Source: Ipomoea triloba
Taxonomy: Eukaryota; Streptophyta; Magnoliopsida; Solanales; Convolvulaceae
Length of the DNA: 64,000 bases
Assembly (NCBI RefSeq): GCF_003576645.1
Contig: NC_044916.1
Coordinates: 6,663,896-6,727,895, forward strand
Direction: 5' to 3'
In this document: piece by piece, positions 35,224 through 47,153 of the stretch
Numbering within the stretch: the stretch's first letter is position 1
How the letters are laid out: each line of letters opens with the position of its first letter
Program-made: the position numbers and the translations under genes
Notes under the pieces: model-generated
The model's database searches: none
Told to the model about the DNA's origin: nothing
Seen by the model: only the letters and a program-made list of their open reading frames with translations

Positions 35224-36085
35224 ATTGAGCATGTTAGGGTGATGGAGTTGGTGGGTCAAGGACAAAGCGGGAGGGCTACAAGTGTTGTACTAGAGCATGA
35301 ACTAGCCTATGAGGTGGGAGGGAGAGTAAAGGGGGAAAGGAGTAAAGGGGGAAAGGTAAAGATTTTCATAGGAACCCTGTTTGAAATGTTAACCTTACAC
35401 AACATACTCAAAGAGTCAGAGTACTAACTTTGGTTAAATAGTAACAACTAAACAAATATGGCCGCAGACTATCTAATGAATCTTGGCCATTAGGTATGAG
35501 TGAACGAATCTTGAACTAGCATGTACTAACCTTGGTTGCTCCAGTTTTATTGCATCTAAGTCCACATTTAGTGTTGGCAGAAAGATGATTAATAAAATAT
35601 CGTTTTAGATTAAATGTAGAATTTATTGAAGCTCTTATTTATAGTGGGGATGAACTTCGTAACAAACATGGTTTAAAGACAACAAAAGTAAGAATTTTAT
35701 TTTCTATTACAACTTATAAGTTTATTAATTAATTAGGAATAATACTTTACAAATTAATTAGTTATTTAATTTTCACGTATTGTTTCATTGGGTATGAGTT
35801 ATGTTGGGTGGCAGCTCAAAGGGTCAAGAGTCCAGCATTCTGCCATTGAAAGGTGGTACTAACAACTTGCAAGTATAAGAAAATAATGTTGCGCCTTCAC
35901 TACTAGCTTTAACTTTTGACCTAGTGATAAACGTTTGATTCTAAAAACAAAACAAGTCACAAGTAATTAATTTAATTCAAAAAATTTAACAAAAGTCCAA
36001 CCGGACTCAACTCATTTTCACCCCTACCAACTTGAATCTGGTGTTAAGGAATCCAAGATTTCAAGAATGTTCAAGAATATAACAT
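35224..36085. other. Flank of element 1, no gene seen
   Basis: A purine-rich stretch (gggagagtaaagggggaaagg, about 35321-35357) with a short internal repeat, then AT-rich DNA. No reading frame is convincing. Confidence 0.4.
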
Positions 36086-37315
36086 CAGTGTTGTAAAAGG
36101 CGCTAGGCGCCCATCGAGTACCTAAGGAGCACCTAGGGTGCCTAGGAATTTAAAAAAAAAAAATTTAAGATAAAATAGTGCACTGCAAGTAGTGTTCAAC
36201 CATTATTCTTCAACATTTTCAAACACTTGACATTCTCAACATCTTCAAGCTGCATCATTCAATCTCCGTTTAAGTATGAATGTTTAAGAAGATCTAACAC
36301 TTTGACAAGCAATAACCTAGGCACTTGTTGAAGCCATTATAATTCACAAGTCTAATATATTACAAAGAACAAAAACATAATTTAGAAAGCAATTTCATAA
36401 AGGATAAATGAAATAGATTATAAAGCATAACTGAACAATTTGACTTGTCAATTTCATACTTGCACATACACTGCCACATACACTACCAATCTGTGCCACA
36501 TTCAATAAATTTATCATGAATTCTTCATAATTGATAAATTTCCACAATTCTATATATCACTTCATTGATAACAAATAACAGTGCAATCCAAAACTCCTAA
36601 TAAACAATAACAAATTAAACTCACTGCCATAATCCAGTGAATCTGCCACATACACTACCACTTGGAGCTTGATGGGACAATGTGAAGATTAAACTCATTA
36701 AAGCAAAGACACCACTCACAATTCACAAATCACAATATAAAGCATTAAAGCAAACTTAGGAAAGAAAAAGAAAAAATTGAATATGTAGTTTTGTACCTGG
36801 CAAAGTGGAGAGTGGCGACAACAGACGAGCTGTGGAGGGCCAGAGCTAGTAGTGGCAACAACAAGCTGTGGAACACTGGAACTATGGCGACTACTCCACT
36901 ACTGGCAATAAACCGAAGCTCAAAGTTCGAAGCTACTATACTATTAGCAATCGACCAGCTTCGAAGTTCAAAGCTACTGGCTGTCTAGCAGTACTAGGCA
37001 ATGGGGTGGCGGGTGAGATGAGATGACTCTGATGAGCTGATGATTGATCATTGATTCATTGGGCGGGGCTGCGGGCTGAGGGAGTGAGGTGCGAATGTGC
37101 AATTTCTTGTTGATTTCCTTCAACTTTTAGAAGCAATTGGCTTCTCAACTTAAGGTTTTGGTAATTAGGTTTGTTTCGCTCAAAACTACATGATTTTGCG
37201 CAAAACAAACTAATTAAAAAAAAATTGTTGGCCGGCTGAGTAACAAGTGCCTACCATGGAAATCCCATCGGCTTAGGGGCACCTAGCACCTATACTGCAC
37301 CTAGGCAGCCTAGGA
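36086..37315. mobile_element. Possible hAT-like element with gctaggcgcc ends
   Basis: The left end cagtgttgtaaaaggcgcta matches the termini of the MITE at 40765 and the fragment at 45372 (gtgttacaaaaatc / ctgttgcaaaaatc). The right part (gcacctagcacctatactgc, cctaggcagcctagg) carries similar ctaggc strings. The right terminus and target duplication are not identified and the interior has no supported gene, so this is tentative. Confidence 0.35.
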
Positions 37316-38801
37316 TAATTCCACATGTAGATAGGTATATGAAAAGAAATGAGAGATTCTTTTTAAAATACAGTTACATATCAATAGGATGTAGATTATC
37401 AATAAAGAATCTTCTTTATATACTCTTACATCTATCTCAATCATCAAGAGACTTTCATCACTAGCATTTTTTGATCTCATGATAATTTTCGGCCAGGGTG
37501 AATGGGCTCCATTTTTCCTCCACAAATATTATTTTTAAAGGATAAAATAAGCAAATTGAAAATTTTATTTAATGAAAACTTACAGGTCTGCAAACTTTTT
37601 CTCTGAGTTGAAAATTAAATCCTCATTGAGGTTGATAGTGCTTCTGAAGGAAATGTTATATGTCCCTGTACCTACCTGTCTTATATCTAATTTTGCTCAT
37701 GTTTCTGCCTTAAGTTTCTGAAGAAAGCAGTTTCTCATCCTCTTTCTTGTTGAATCAACAATTTACTGCACATCTTAGGAACTTCAGAACTAGCCAGAAT
37801 CATACATACAAATGTATTGAGCAAATCTTCTCATGATAGGTAAAAGTAGTTTTCATTAATTTAGCACCAAGTTCAGCAGAATGTCTATATGAGAAGACGG
37901 TAATGGACACAAAAGAATTCAGGAATTCACATTGTCAAATAAAAACAAAAAGATTTTGATAGGATCAGCTGCATTGCCCCAATAAGTGAATTTATTTAAC
38001 ACATTACATGTAGTATTCTAAGTAGTTTCTAACTCAAAAAAAAGAACCAGTCTCCAATTTAGATGCATATAAATTATTAAAGGGACTATATAGAATACAT
38101 GTTCCAAACTCTAAACAATAAGTAGAGATCCTAGAGGATGACATTAAGTCATGAAATGCAATGAGGATAAGAAATGTATAACACAACCAGAATGCCAATA
38201 CCACAACAAATTAAAATCAGAAGACCAAGCAAAAATAAGCATTTCATCAACCATATATGATCGTCAGAACATTATAGTTACATAATCAATATAGACCTCA
38301 TTCACCAGGTTGGTGAAATGCAAAGGAAGAACTGATGTAATTGAAATGTTGATGTACATTTGACACCCTAATAAAATCTAAACTGCACAAGGCAATGGAA
38401 GCAACTACAGTCTACAGAGAGTTAAGGCTAGAGATGAGAAGTATGCAAATTGAAAGACCAATTTGTATTCCAATTTGAATAATTGATTCTACCTCCAATT
38501 TCCATAATTTTATTAAAATCCTGAATCTAGGATTACATCAGTAATATGAGTCATTAATTAGAGCTTTATATACCATACACTAGATTAGTAGACCAAAATT
38601 GCATAGCTTAAATTTTTAAAAAATAAAAATAAACCCAAAAAAAAAAAAGAAAAAAACATTTGCAAAATCAATAAGCTAGACAGCTAAAGTAACTCTCAGC
38701 TCCAAGGCCATCTCATCAATGATCCAGGTTATGCTTCACCTGCAGCCAAAAGCCTCACAATGGATGGCCAACAGACATAGTAGCTGCTTCAATTTAGGCT
38801 T
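37316..38801. other. 3' flank of the SAM-domain gene and intergenic DNA
   Basis: AT-rich with poly(A) near 38636-38657. Part nearest 38801 is probably 3' UTR of the minus-strand SAM gene. No other gene is recognised. Confidence 0.4.
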
Positions 38802-39683
38802 CTAGGAGAACCCTTTATTAAGTTTCTGAATGGCACAGTACATTTTCCTCCGAGAACCAACCGCTTTGATCCCCATATCCTTAAGATCCTCCAAGGTCAG
38901 CATTGGCAAAACCTCGTCGTCAACCTCATGAATCTCAAACAAAGGAGCATACCTCCCAAGTCCTAACTGATTCAGCCATACTTTCACCCCATTTCTCTCA
39001 GATGAGTAGTTCCAGTTCCTGAGTTCAGTATCACTTGGCCCCTCCTCTGAAACCCTAGTCATCCTCCTACTAGTCAAATTCCCAATTCCTCTGGCATCAT
39101 CACCCATGCCTGCGTTAGTGTTATTCTTATTGTTATCCAACGGATGAAGTGGGGTGTGTTCTGAATCCTCAGTTTCAGAATCAGGACAAATTTCATCATT
39201 ATTCTCCACCTCTTCCCGGCTACCACTAATTAACTTATCATCCCCATCACTCTCATTGGCTTTGGAGTTGGAAACCCAATTGGACCTCACTCTCTTAGTC
39301 GTCGCACCTCTTTTAGATTTCAAATCCCTAACCTTCCAGCTACCAATCGCAACACTATCTAAATTATCATCTCTATCGTCATCCTCATCCACATTATTAC
39401 TAATCTTTTTGTTCGCATTTCTACCAGTATTATCATTGGCATTGTTATCAGCGAGGGTTAGGGTTTCGTTACTTGAAAAGTTGGTGAGATGCCGAGTCTT
39501 GGAAGCGGCCTTGCTGGACGAGTCCTTCCATGGCGCCTTAACTCTGCGATGCTCATAAGAGGAGGTATGATTCCCGCCGATGTCGCCCAACCTGACGCTA
39601 GGCCGTCGCTGACGCTTTGTACCGATTTGCTCATATGCCGCCGCCATCCCTCCGCCGTTCTCCGTTGGCTGCGCCTCCGTCAT
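38802..39683 (-). CDS. SAM (sterile alpha motif) domain protein
   Basis: A single uninterrupted exon of 293 residues starting MTEAQPTENGGG. The first 225 residues are low-complexity, rich in Asp, Asn, Ser, Lys and Arg, with basic patches (GTKRQRRPSVRLG, TTKRVRSNWV) that could act in nuclear targeting. The C-terminal 65 residues form a SAM domain: VKVWLNQLGLGRYAPLFEIH, LPMLTLEDLKDMGIKAVGSR, RKMYCAIQKLN. SAM domains mediate homo- or hetero-oligomerisation or RNA binding; plant proteins with this plan (disordered N-terminus, terminal SAM) are largely uncharacterised. The start is the first ATG after a GA-rich leader, and the stop is followed by no further homology. The specific orthologue and function are not known to me. 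Confidence 0.9.
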   Translation of the reverse strand: MTEAQPTENGGGMAAAYEQIGTKRQRRPSVRLGDIGGNHTSSYEHRRVKAPWKDSSSKAASKTRHLTNFSSNETLTLADNNANDNTGRNANKKISNNVDEDDDRDDNLDSVAIGSWKVRDLKSKRGATTKRVRSNWVSNSKANESDGDDKLISGSREEVENNDEICPDSETEDSEHTPLHPLDNNKNNTNAGMGDDARGIGNLTSRRMTRVSEEGPSDTELRNWNYSSERNGVKVWLNQLGLGRYAPLFEIHEVDDEVLPMLTLEDLKDMGIKAVGSRRKMYCAIQKLNKGFS

Positions 39684-39905
39684 TCCCCACCACCGGCGGG
39701 GCGGTCAAGCAACTTCAAAAAAAAAATCAAAAAATCAAAAAGGCGTAGGCGGAATTTCGTTCAAGTAGGGTTACGTTCATCAAACAATGGATCGCATACG
39801 ACAATGTGAATCCAATTTAGGCTTTGGAAGATTGTAAGGCGGTGGAGATTTCGAAGAGATCCTGTGAATTGAAAAAAGTATCGAGAATGGAGGAGTGTAA
39901 GGCTC

Positions 39906-39907
<2 letters not shown>

Positions 39908-39940
<33 letters not shown>

Positions 39941-39941
39941 T
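39908..39941 (-). promoter_or_regulatory. (CT/GA)n tract in SAM gene leader
   Basis: A GA repeat, CT on the gene strand, lies 225-258 bp upstream of the SAM gene ATG. Such Y-patch/GAGA-like tracts are common in plant core promoters and 5' UTRs. Confidence 0.5.
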
Positions 39942-39984
39942 GAAAACTGAAAAGGAATTGGTTTGTTTTCTATGGTAGAGTGAA

Positions 39985-40013
39985 CACGTGCGATGCCTGC
40001 TTTAGAGCACGTG
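39985..40013 (-). promoter_or_regulatory. Two G-boxes upstream of the SAM gene
   Basis: CACGTG occurs at 39985-39990 and 40008-40013, 23 bp apart (about two helical turns) and about 300-330 bp upstream of the SAM gene ATG. G-boxes bind bHLH and bZIP factors. The spacing suggests a real cis-element, but function is inferred. Confidence 0.5.
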
Positions 40014-40297
40014 GATGATGATTCGATGTATGAAGTATTTGGGCCGAGTCTACTGTACGGAATACTCGGCAATCTGTGCCGATATATGGGTTATGATGAA
40101 ATCGGGCTTTAAAATTAGGCCCAACAGTGATTCGGCTTTTACAAGGATTGACAATAGTTAGGCAAATTTTACTATGGACCGCGATACACAATGCACTGTA
40201 ATCCAAACATCAAAATGGTGTCGTTTCTTTTAATCAAAAGAAATGACACTCGTTCTGTACCGTTTCGCAAAAAGTAACTCTATTTGTATAACATATT

Positions 40298-40745
40298 CAG
40301 TTTCATTTTATATACACTGTAGTTTCATTATAACACAATTACATTATCATTTCGATATAACTACAGTTTCATTGTACAATATACACACAAATATGTGAAA
40401 CTGTTATTCAGTTTCATTTTATATACAATTTAGTTTCATTTCAACACAATTACAGTTTTATTCGACATTATACATTCAAATATGTGAAACTGTTATTCAG
40501 ATTCGTTTTATATACACTATAGTTTCAATACAACACAACTGCAATACCATTTTGAGACAACTAAAGTTTCACTGAACAATATACACTCAAATATGTGAAG
40601 CATTTATTCAGTTTCATTTTATATACACTGCATTTTCATTTTAACACAACTACAATTTCATTTCATTCAATTACAGTTTCATTTGATAATATAAAAAAAA
40701 ATATGTGAGGCAGTTTCATTTTAGATACACTGTAGTTTCATTTTG
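40298..40745. repeat. gtttcattttatatacac tandem array, 4-5 units
   Basis: Units starting cagtttcattttatatacac begin at about 40298, 40409, 40498, 40609 and 40711 (period 89-111 bp). Each also contains aacacaa, cagtttcatt and atatgtgaa blocks. Confidence 0.8.
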
Positions 40746-40764
40746 TAATTAGCGCACTAAAAAC

Positions 40765-41236
40765 TAGTGTTACAAAAATCCCGCCTAGGCGCTAGGCGCC
40801 GGTCAATCGCCTGGTGTATCACCTTAAATGGTGGTCTAGGTGGCTGGTCGGCTAGGCAACCGCCTAGGCCGCCTAATCTCCGCCTAGACCACTTAGGCGC
40901 CCACCGTCTAAGCCTCCTAGGCACCGACTAGGCCGCCTAGTCGGTCGATTAACTATTGTTCTTTTTTTTTAATGGTTTATTTCACTCAAAACAACATCGC
41001 TTTGAGCGAAATAACCCTAAATTATACAACTCTAGATATATTTTAGGTTAATATTTAATAGTTTAGTATTAACTATTAAAGTATTATATAATTTATAGTT
41101 ATTAGTCTTTAAAAAATTAATAATACTTAAACAAATTTTTTAAAATAAAAAATAAAATAAAAAAATACACGAGCACCTAGGCGTCCTAGGCACTCCCCGA
41201 GCGCCCGATAAACGCCTAGTGATTTTTTCAACCATG
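40765..41236. mobile_element. hAT-type MITE with gcctaggcg repeats
   Basis: The left end is tagtgttacaaaaatcccgc; the right end read inward is agcatggttgaaaaaatcac. The flanks are CTAAAAAC and CTAAAAAT (40757-40764, 41237-41244), a probable 8-bp target duplication with one mismatch. The interior is packed with degenerate cgcctaggcg palindromes and contains no gene. Confidence 0.65.
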
Positions 41237-41345
41237 CTAAAAATACGAGCTCCGTTAAACTGTAACAACAGCCGTTTCTTTACTTAAAGAAACGACGCCG
41301 CTTTGGACCACAATATAATTGCTGCAATAGTTATACAATGGACCC

Positions 41346-44300
41346 GGATCCACCTTGCACAGTGAACCCATCACAATTTACATACTGCTGATCTGTTCGG
41401 TTGAGTGTAGCTTGGAAGAATTCTCAAACTACATTGTTTGGTTCCCTCCAAATGATGAACTGCAATTCATGGGGTGTCCCCCATGAATTGCAATTCGGTG
41501 GAGATGAGGGGCAATTTTGTTGGTGTAAAGACAATTTTGCCCTTCCTCTCATACCCTCTGTCTTTTTCTTTTTTTTTTTTTAATTTGAAAGAATTATTAT
41601 TATTATTATTATTATTATTATTTTGAAAGAATCACCACCACCACCATCAATCCCACAAGTTTGAAGCTTGTAGTTTGAATTTTAAAAATTGATGAGAATA
41701 TATGTGAGTCACTTTTTTCCCTTAACTCTTAGAAATATCAAACTCTACCCAATTCTCCATGTAAAAACCTCCTTTCTTGACCAAAACCCTCATTTTCAAG
41801 AATTTAATCACCAAATTCTATCATAACTTCCTGATTCCAATTAAATTATTGTCTTTTATCTCAAATCAACAATGACATTCCATAACACTAACTACACCAC
41901 AGACCACAGTTCCCGGCCAAGCCAAACCATTTTCGTCTCTTCTCTCGATCGCCAAGCCACCACTGCCACCTCATCTCCCCACAAAGCGAAACCACTAGGC
42001 GTTGTTACAAAGCCACCACAATTATCGAGGATGCACTTACATTTATTTGTTCGAATCTAATCTCTATAAAGTTAGTTGAAATATTTTATTGAAAAAATGT
42101 TCCTAACAGTCTAACACAATGGTTTAAGAAATTAAAATTAAAAATAAATAAATAAAATCTACTCAGAAAGTCAACTAAGGTGTTGATGTGATTATATACC
42201 TACGCTTCATCATAAACAAAACTACTCTAGACTCTAGAGAGGCCGGGAAGGTAAATTAACTAGAGAAATATATCGTATGGATCCTCAATTGACGTTCTCT
42301 TTTCTTTATTGGGGAAGTGATGACCAAATCATTAAAAAAAAAGTCAACCAACCAAAACTTTTAATTATTAAAAGGGGTGAGTTCATCACTATTCATTACA
42401 TTTTAAATTCAACCACTGACGTGGCGGTGTAACACGTGTAGGTATGTAGAATGATACAACACGAAGAAAATATTTATATTCATATTAATTCTCGCACTGG
42501 GCCGACTTAATTAAGAGATAAAATGCTAGTCATGTTATTTTTTAAAATACGAGATGAGGTTTGGATCTCTCAATCTCTGTTAAGGGATGGAATAATAGTT
42601 GTGTAGACCACGGTCCAAAAATGATGATATTTTGTGCAATTTTTTTTTATCACGCGGCTCACTGCAACATACATTAACTCATCATGTACATTAATCTAAC
42701 TCATAAATACATTATCTTATCCCAAAAATGTTATTATTCTAACACATAATATACATTATACAGTGTATAACCGCTCACGTAAATCAAGCTAGTTAGAACG
42801 TAGCCATTTTAAAACTCCACTCATGAATTACTATTTTGTTGTCGTAGTTTTACTGTGAGTCTGTGAGTTAGAAATAGTCAAAATAATAATCAAATATAGC
42901 AAAATAATTTATGAAATAATGCCACGACAAAATATAAATATATTATTGTTAGTATTTTTGTGATAGATTTATTTCTTTCATAACATGAAAAATTTTAATA
43001 TGAAGTATTGAATACACTATTCTTAGATTTTTTATAATCTTAAAATAGAGGAATGCTTTATATTCACTTATAAAAATCATTCTCTATTTATTATATCTTC
43101 ACTATTGTAAGATTAATCAGAATTTAACATATATAACCCAAGTCTTGTTCATAGAGTTCACCATGATAAACACACACGAAATAGAATTTCTGACTTTACA
43201 ATTGTATTAATAACATGCTTACCAATTCTTCTAAATTTTAACATTTAATTGTTGATGACCTCATTTGTTACATCATCACATTAGAAGGCATTTGGTTTAT
43301 GCAATGTGCTAATGAATTTCACATTACCTTAAAGAATGTTATTTATTTTTGTTTGGTTTCTAAAGATGTGAGGTTCTTGACTTCTTGAGAATAGTTTTGT
43401 ATTTTTTTTGTTACATTTTGTAATATCATATTACTTCTAAATTATATTCTTAGATAATCTAATTTAACCCAAATTAAACTCACTCTATGTGGGTTGGTAT
43501 AGAGCCATAGAGGGTATGGAATATAATAGGATGTTTTCTTTTTTTTATGCATTAGGTAAAATAATTTTTGAAAAATCATATAATTGTGTAGATGTGGAGC
43601 ATTATATTAATTGTATGTATAGCATAGAATAATTTTTTTTATTCTAAAAATTAATTCATCAAGCTAAGAGCTCAAGCTCACCTGCCATGAATTAAGAATG
43701 GTTAGTTAACATGCAAGATGTGTTTGATTTTTTTAATTTCATATTTTTTGTGTTCCCTAACCAATAATAGAAGTATTGGTATGTGATTAGGTATATGATT
43801 AATTAAGTAATTTTAATATTAAGGATGATTAAATAATTATGATTCATATTATATTGTTATTTAGAAGTAAGCAAATCTGGTGATATGATTGCCTATCAAA
43901 CAACCCATCTATAAGAACTCCAACTTTTACAAAATATGATATGAGCGCATTAGACATTAAATTTTTGTAAGGATTTTCGATTGTCATATATATAGTACAT
44001 ATAATTATAGATTAGCAGTTGTGCAAATAATTTTACAAGGTAAATATATAGGATTTTTGTCTTTGTCATTGCTATTTCTACATTATTATTGTCATGTCAT
44101 TCTCATCACGTCATTCATACAATTGCATTACCATGTTAACAGTAATATCACTTTATTGCTCGTACGGATTTAGCTCACTCGTTCAGTAGGTATTATTTGG
44201 GACAAGAGACTAAGATTCGAAACTCGACAGCGACTATGAAGATTATGCCATGTCTACTAAGTCACTGAGTTACCATGCTCTGTCAAGCCGAGGATGCAGG

Positions 44301-44549
44301 GGCTTTTGAATTGAAGATTCATACCTTTTGGGGTAAGTAGTACCACCTTATCATATATCCTTACCAAAAATAAATAAATAAACAAAAATTTCATCAACTA
44401 GACTGAAACCATACCAAATAAATAAATAAATAAATAAAAATGCCATAAACTAGAATTAAACCATGGTAATAATTTATTAAGCCACCAATTCAACCGCTTA
44501 TACCATACTACTTTTTTTAATACTACAAATTCTATTACAATGTAGTATG
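41346..44549. other. AT-rich intergenic DNA, microsatellite and remnants
   Basis: Holds an (ATT)n run at about 41593-41622. Possible SINE-like motifs lie near 44166-44240 (tagctcactcgttcagtagg, gattcgaaactcgac). Nothing coding is supported over this 3.2 kb. Confidence 0.5.
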
Positions 44550-44622
44550 TGTTCTCGAGCCCACAACCTCTCAAATGAGGGAGTAACTTGGTGCCATTGG
44601 ACCACAAGGTCCTTGGCACTTA
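44550..44622 (-). mobile_element. SINE fragment (ccttgtggtc family)
   Basis: On the minus strand it reads ccaaggaccttgtggtccaa (A-box region), then ggttgtgggctcgagaac (B-box-like). Relatives lie at 51243-51370, 61211-61294 and 61751-61843. Confidence 0.5.
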
Positions 44623-44760
44623 TACCATACTATTAATTTGTTCACATATTTATTATTTTATTTAATGTAAACATTAATTTGAAAAAACTTCTAAAATACA
44701 TATAATTGTTCTAAAATCAAAGTCTTTCAGTTCTTTTCTAAAATAAATAGTTTTAAACAA

Positions 44761-44763
<3 letters not shown>

Positions 44764-44801
<38 letters not shown>
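44764..44801. repeat. (AAT)n microsatellite
   Basis: About twelve AAT units in intergenic DNA. Confidence 0.9.
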
Positions 44802-44802
<1 letters not shown>

Positions 44803-45371
44803 CAACTTTGCAAATAAATAGTTCTTTTAAGGAGTAAAATAATTTTAACTTTAGAAATATTTCTTTTTAAACTTACTGTAATTATTTTATTTTATTTATT
44901 TATTATTAATTAACATAAATATTTACTTTAGCTTATTTATATCAACTAATAATAATAATTTTGAGTTTTGACAAATAGGTGTACTAAAAGACTCAATTTA
45001 AAAAAAAAATTGCATGTTATTATGTGATTTTAAAGTTAATGTTTATATTAAATAAAATAATAAATATATTAGTAAATTAATAGTGTGGTCCACTGGTGCA
45101 ATGGTTGGAGGCTTCACAAATTATTTAAGTGATCAATTGGTTCAATTAGGTGAGGAGACAAGTATCTCTATTTAGAAAATATATTTAAAAGAGAAATGTT
45201 ATCCTCTCCTTCCAAATGTTTTTCAGGTTCTGTTTGGCAGAGCTTATAGCTTATTTTAAGCTATTAATAAGCTGTAAACTTTGTTTAGTAATGTTTTTAA
45301 AATAAGTTAGTAACTTAAAATAAGAGCTTATTTTGAAATGCTATCTTAGATAGCATTTAAAAAATAAGAGC

Positions 45372-45439
45372 AATTCGCCTCCGCGTAGGAGCGCCTAGTG
45401 CCTAGGCGGTGCCTAGGGGACCGATTTTTGCAACAGTGC
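45372..45439. mobile_element. Solo end of a gcctaggcg MITE
   Basis: The string gagcgcctagtgcctaggcg followed by ccgatttttgcaacagtg is one terminus of the family represented at 40765-41236. The other end is missing. Confidence 0.55.
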
Positions 45440-45502
45440 TTTTGATTATTTCAAAATATCAAGATTAGTCTTCGACTTGCAATTAAACCAAATTAAGTCA
45501 TT

Positions 45503-45700
45503 GATGCCTGCATGGGCAGCTCAGTTATGTTGGTCACATGGATGAAGTTTGAGAAAAAATACTAGGGATCGAATCTCACCAATGGCAATGTATGGGAGCA
45601 ACCTCTCAAAGTGAGGGTCGATCTCTTTGTGCGAAGTCAAGCAAAAGTCTAACTCCTGTGTTGTGAATTGTGATGATATAGGGGTTGAGGATTCAACATT
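45503..45700 (+). mobile_element. tRNA-derived SINE (gcatgggcag family)
   Basis: The head is tgcatgggcagctcagttat (A-box-like, 45510-45529), then gggatcgaatctcacc (B-box-like, about 45565-45580), then acctctcaaagtgagggt and agtcaagcaaaagtc. These segments match the copies in bHLH intron 3. It is the best-preserved copy of the family in the window. Confidence 0.65.
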
Positions 45701-46668
45701 TTTGGGAAAAATTAAAAACTTAAGTCATTGACTATACATTTGTTACCTAATTTAGTAATCTGGTCAATTATCTAGGAAAATATAGGGGTAATATTAATAA
45801 TACCACCTAAAGTTGGAATACTAATTACTTGATGATCCCAATTGACAAGGTTCTCAAGAAATGTGCTATAATAATATGCTATATTTATATTTATTGGCAC
45901 ACAAAGTTCGCCTTTCTGAGGGGATCTTGTTTCTTGCTTAAAGACTGTGTTTTGGTACCTCTAATAATTGACCATTTCCAACAAAATCATAATCTTACTA
46001 AACAATACTTTATTAATATGTGCTATATTATTTTAAATTTCTAGTGGGCACATTTAATTTTTTATTAGGTACATGAGAAAAGATCACTACAAGAAGAAAA
46101 CATTATAAAACCTTAGATCATCACATCTTTATAGCACTGTTACAGCAAAGGGCAAACATTTTTTTTTTTTATCATGCAGTTTGTCAAATACATATAACCC
46201 TAAATTTGAAGACACATCACAAAAATATGTCAACCAATTTACATACCTATTAGCTTCTCGGTGAACATTTCGTATTAAATAATATCAATGGAGCTCTACC
46301 AAACTACCTCGTCAGCTTCTATGCATATTTATTGATTGCTACCAAATCGAATTGCGATTATTTTAGAGTTTGAAAATGGAATTTTTGATTATTTATTGAA
46401 AATTGTGTCATTTTTATTTTATTACATATTAGTTAGTATGATGATTATAAGTTTAAACTTCAAATTCAAAGATACCTCATCATTCTTATTTTAAATATCG
46501 ATAGAAAAAGTAAATCGTGAGATGTGTCTCAAACTTACCAATTAGAAATACTTCTACGTGTGTTCATAATGATTATAAACTATTGAATTGATGATTCTAT
46601 TTTTCTTTTAATTGCATCTTTTTAAAATGGGAGTTCTTATGAAAGCATAGATTATAACGTGTAGAAAA
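45701..46668. other. AT-rich intergenic DNA, no gene seen
   Basis: No coding frame, RNA gene or clear element is recognised. Confidence 0.45.
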
Positions 46669-47088
46669 ACTTGTGTGAGACGGGTTGAGTCAAGATGTAA
46701 ATGTAACACTTATACGCATAAATGTCATACTTATATGCTCAAATGTAATACTAATCATGAATAAAAATTTTGTTACTTATAAGGGTAAATGTAATACTTT
46801 TAAGGGGAAAAACAATACTTTTACATTTCAGTTTAAAAGTATTACATTTTTCTTCAAAAGTATTATATTTTCCCTTATAAGTAAGGAAAACTTGTCAACA
46901 TTACTTATTATGGAAAATGTAATACTTTTTCTCTTATAAGTAACAAAAGTTGTATTCCTGATTAGTATTATATTTGAGTATATAAGTATGACATTTGCAC
47001 ATATAAGTGTGACATTTGCATGATGCATGCTTCAACCCAACCCGACCCGTCTCACGAATAAGGACCCGTGAGACGGTCTCACACAAGT
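46669..47088. mobile_element. Foldback MITE, acttgtgtgagac termini
   Basis: It begins acttgtgtgagacgggttga; the right end read inward begins acttgtgtgagaccgtctca. The arms stay approximately complementary for about 150 bp each (tgtaatactaatca, ttacttataag and others), so the whole unit could fold into a long hairpin. No gene is present. A solo terminus of the family lies near 5952-5985. Confidence 0.65.
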
Positions 47089-47153
47089 GTGACCCATAAT
47101 GTGTTCTAACTTGTTTGTCCTTCTAGAAGATTACAAGGCGTTATTATACAGTC

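Larger units (their letters stand above)
40169..41345. mobile_element. Foldback-like element with tandem repeats, nested MITE inside
   Basis: The left part (tactatggacc; gtcgtttcttttaatcaaaa) and right part (tttctttacttaaagaaacg; ggaccacaatataa; ttatacaatggacc) are roughly inverted. The interior holds a gtttcattt tandem array (40298-40745) and an inserted hAT-type MITE (40765-41236). The same array-plus-ggacca architecture is seen at 2008-2452, and a ggaccatggtcc foldback occurs at 47154-47492. Confidence 0.5.

Noticed and set aside
36791..36988. 65-codon frame in the 36-37 kb repeat
   Set aside because: No motif, no codon bias and probably inside a decayed hAT-like element.
39154..39558. 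134-codon plus-strand frame opposite the SAM gene
   Set aside because: It mirrors the low-complexity Ser/Asp-rich coding strand and has no independent support.
45503..45600. Possible tRNA gene from A-box and B-box matches
   Set aside because: The arms do not fold into a tRNA and the family recurs with a constant body, so it is a SINE.
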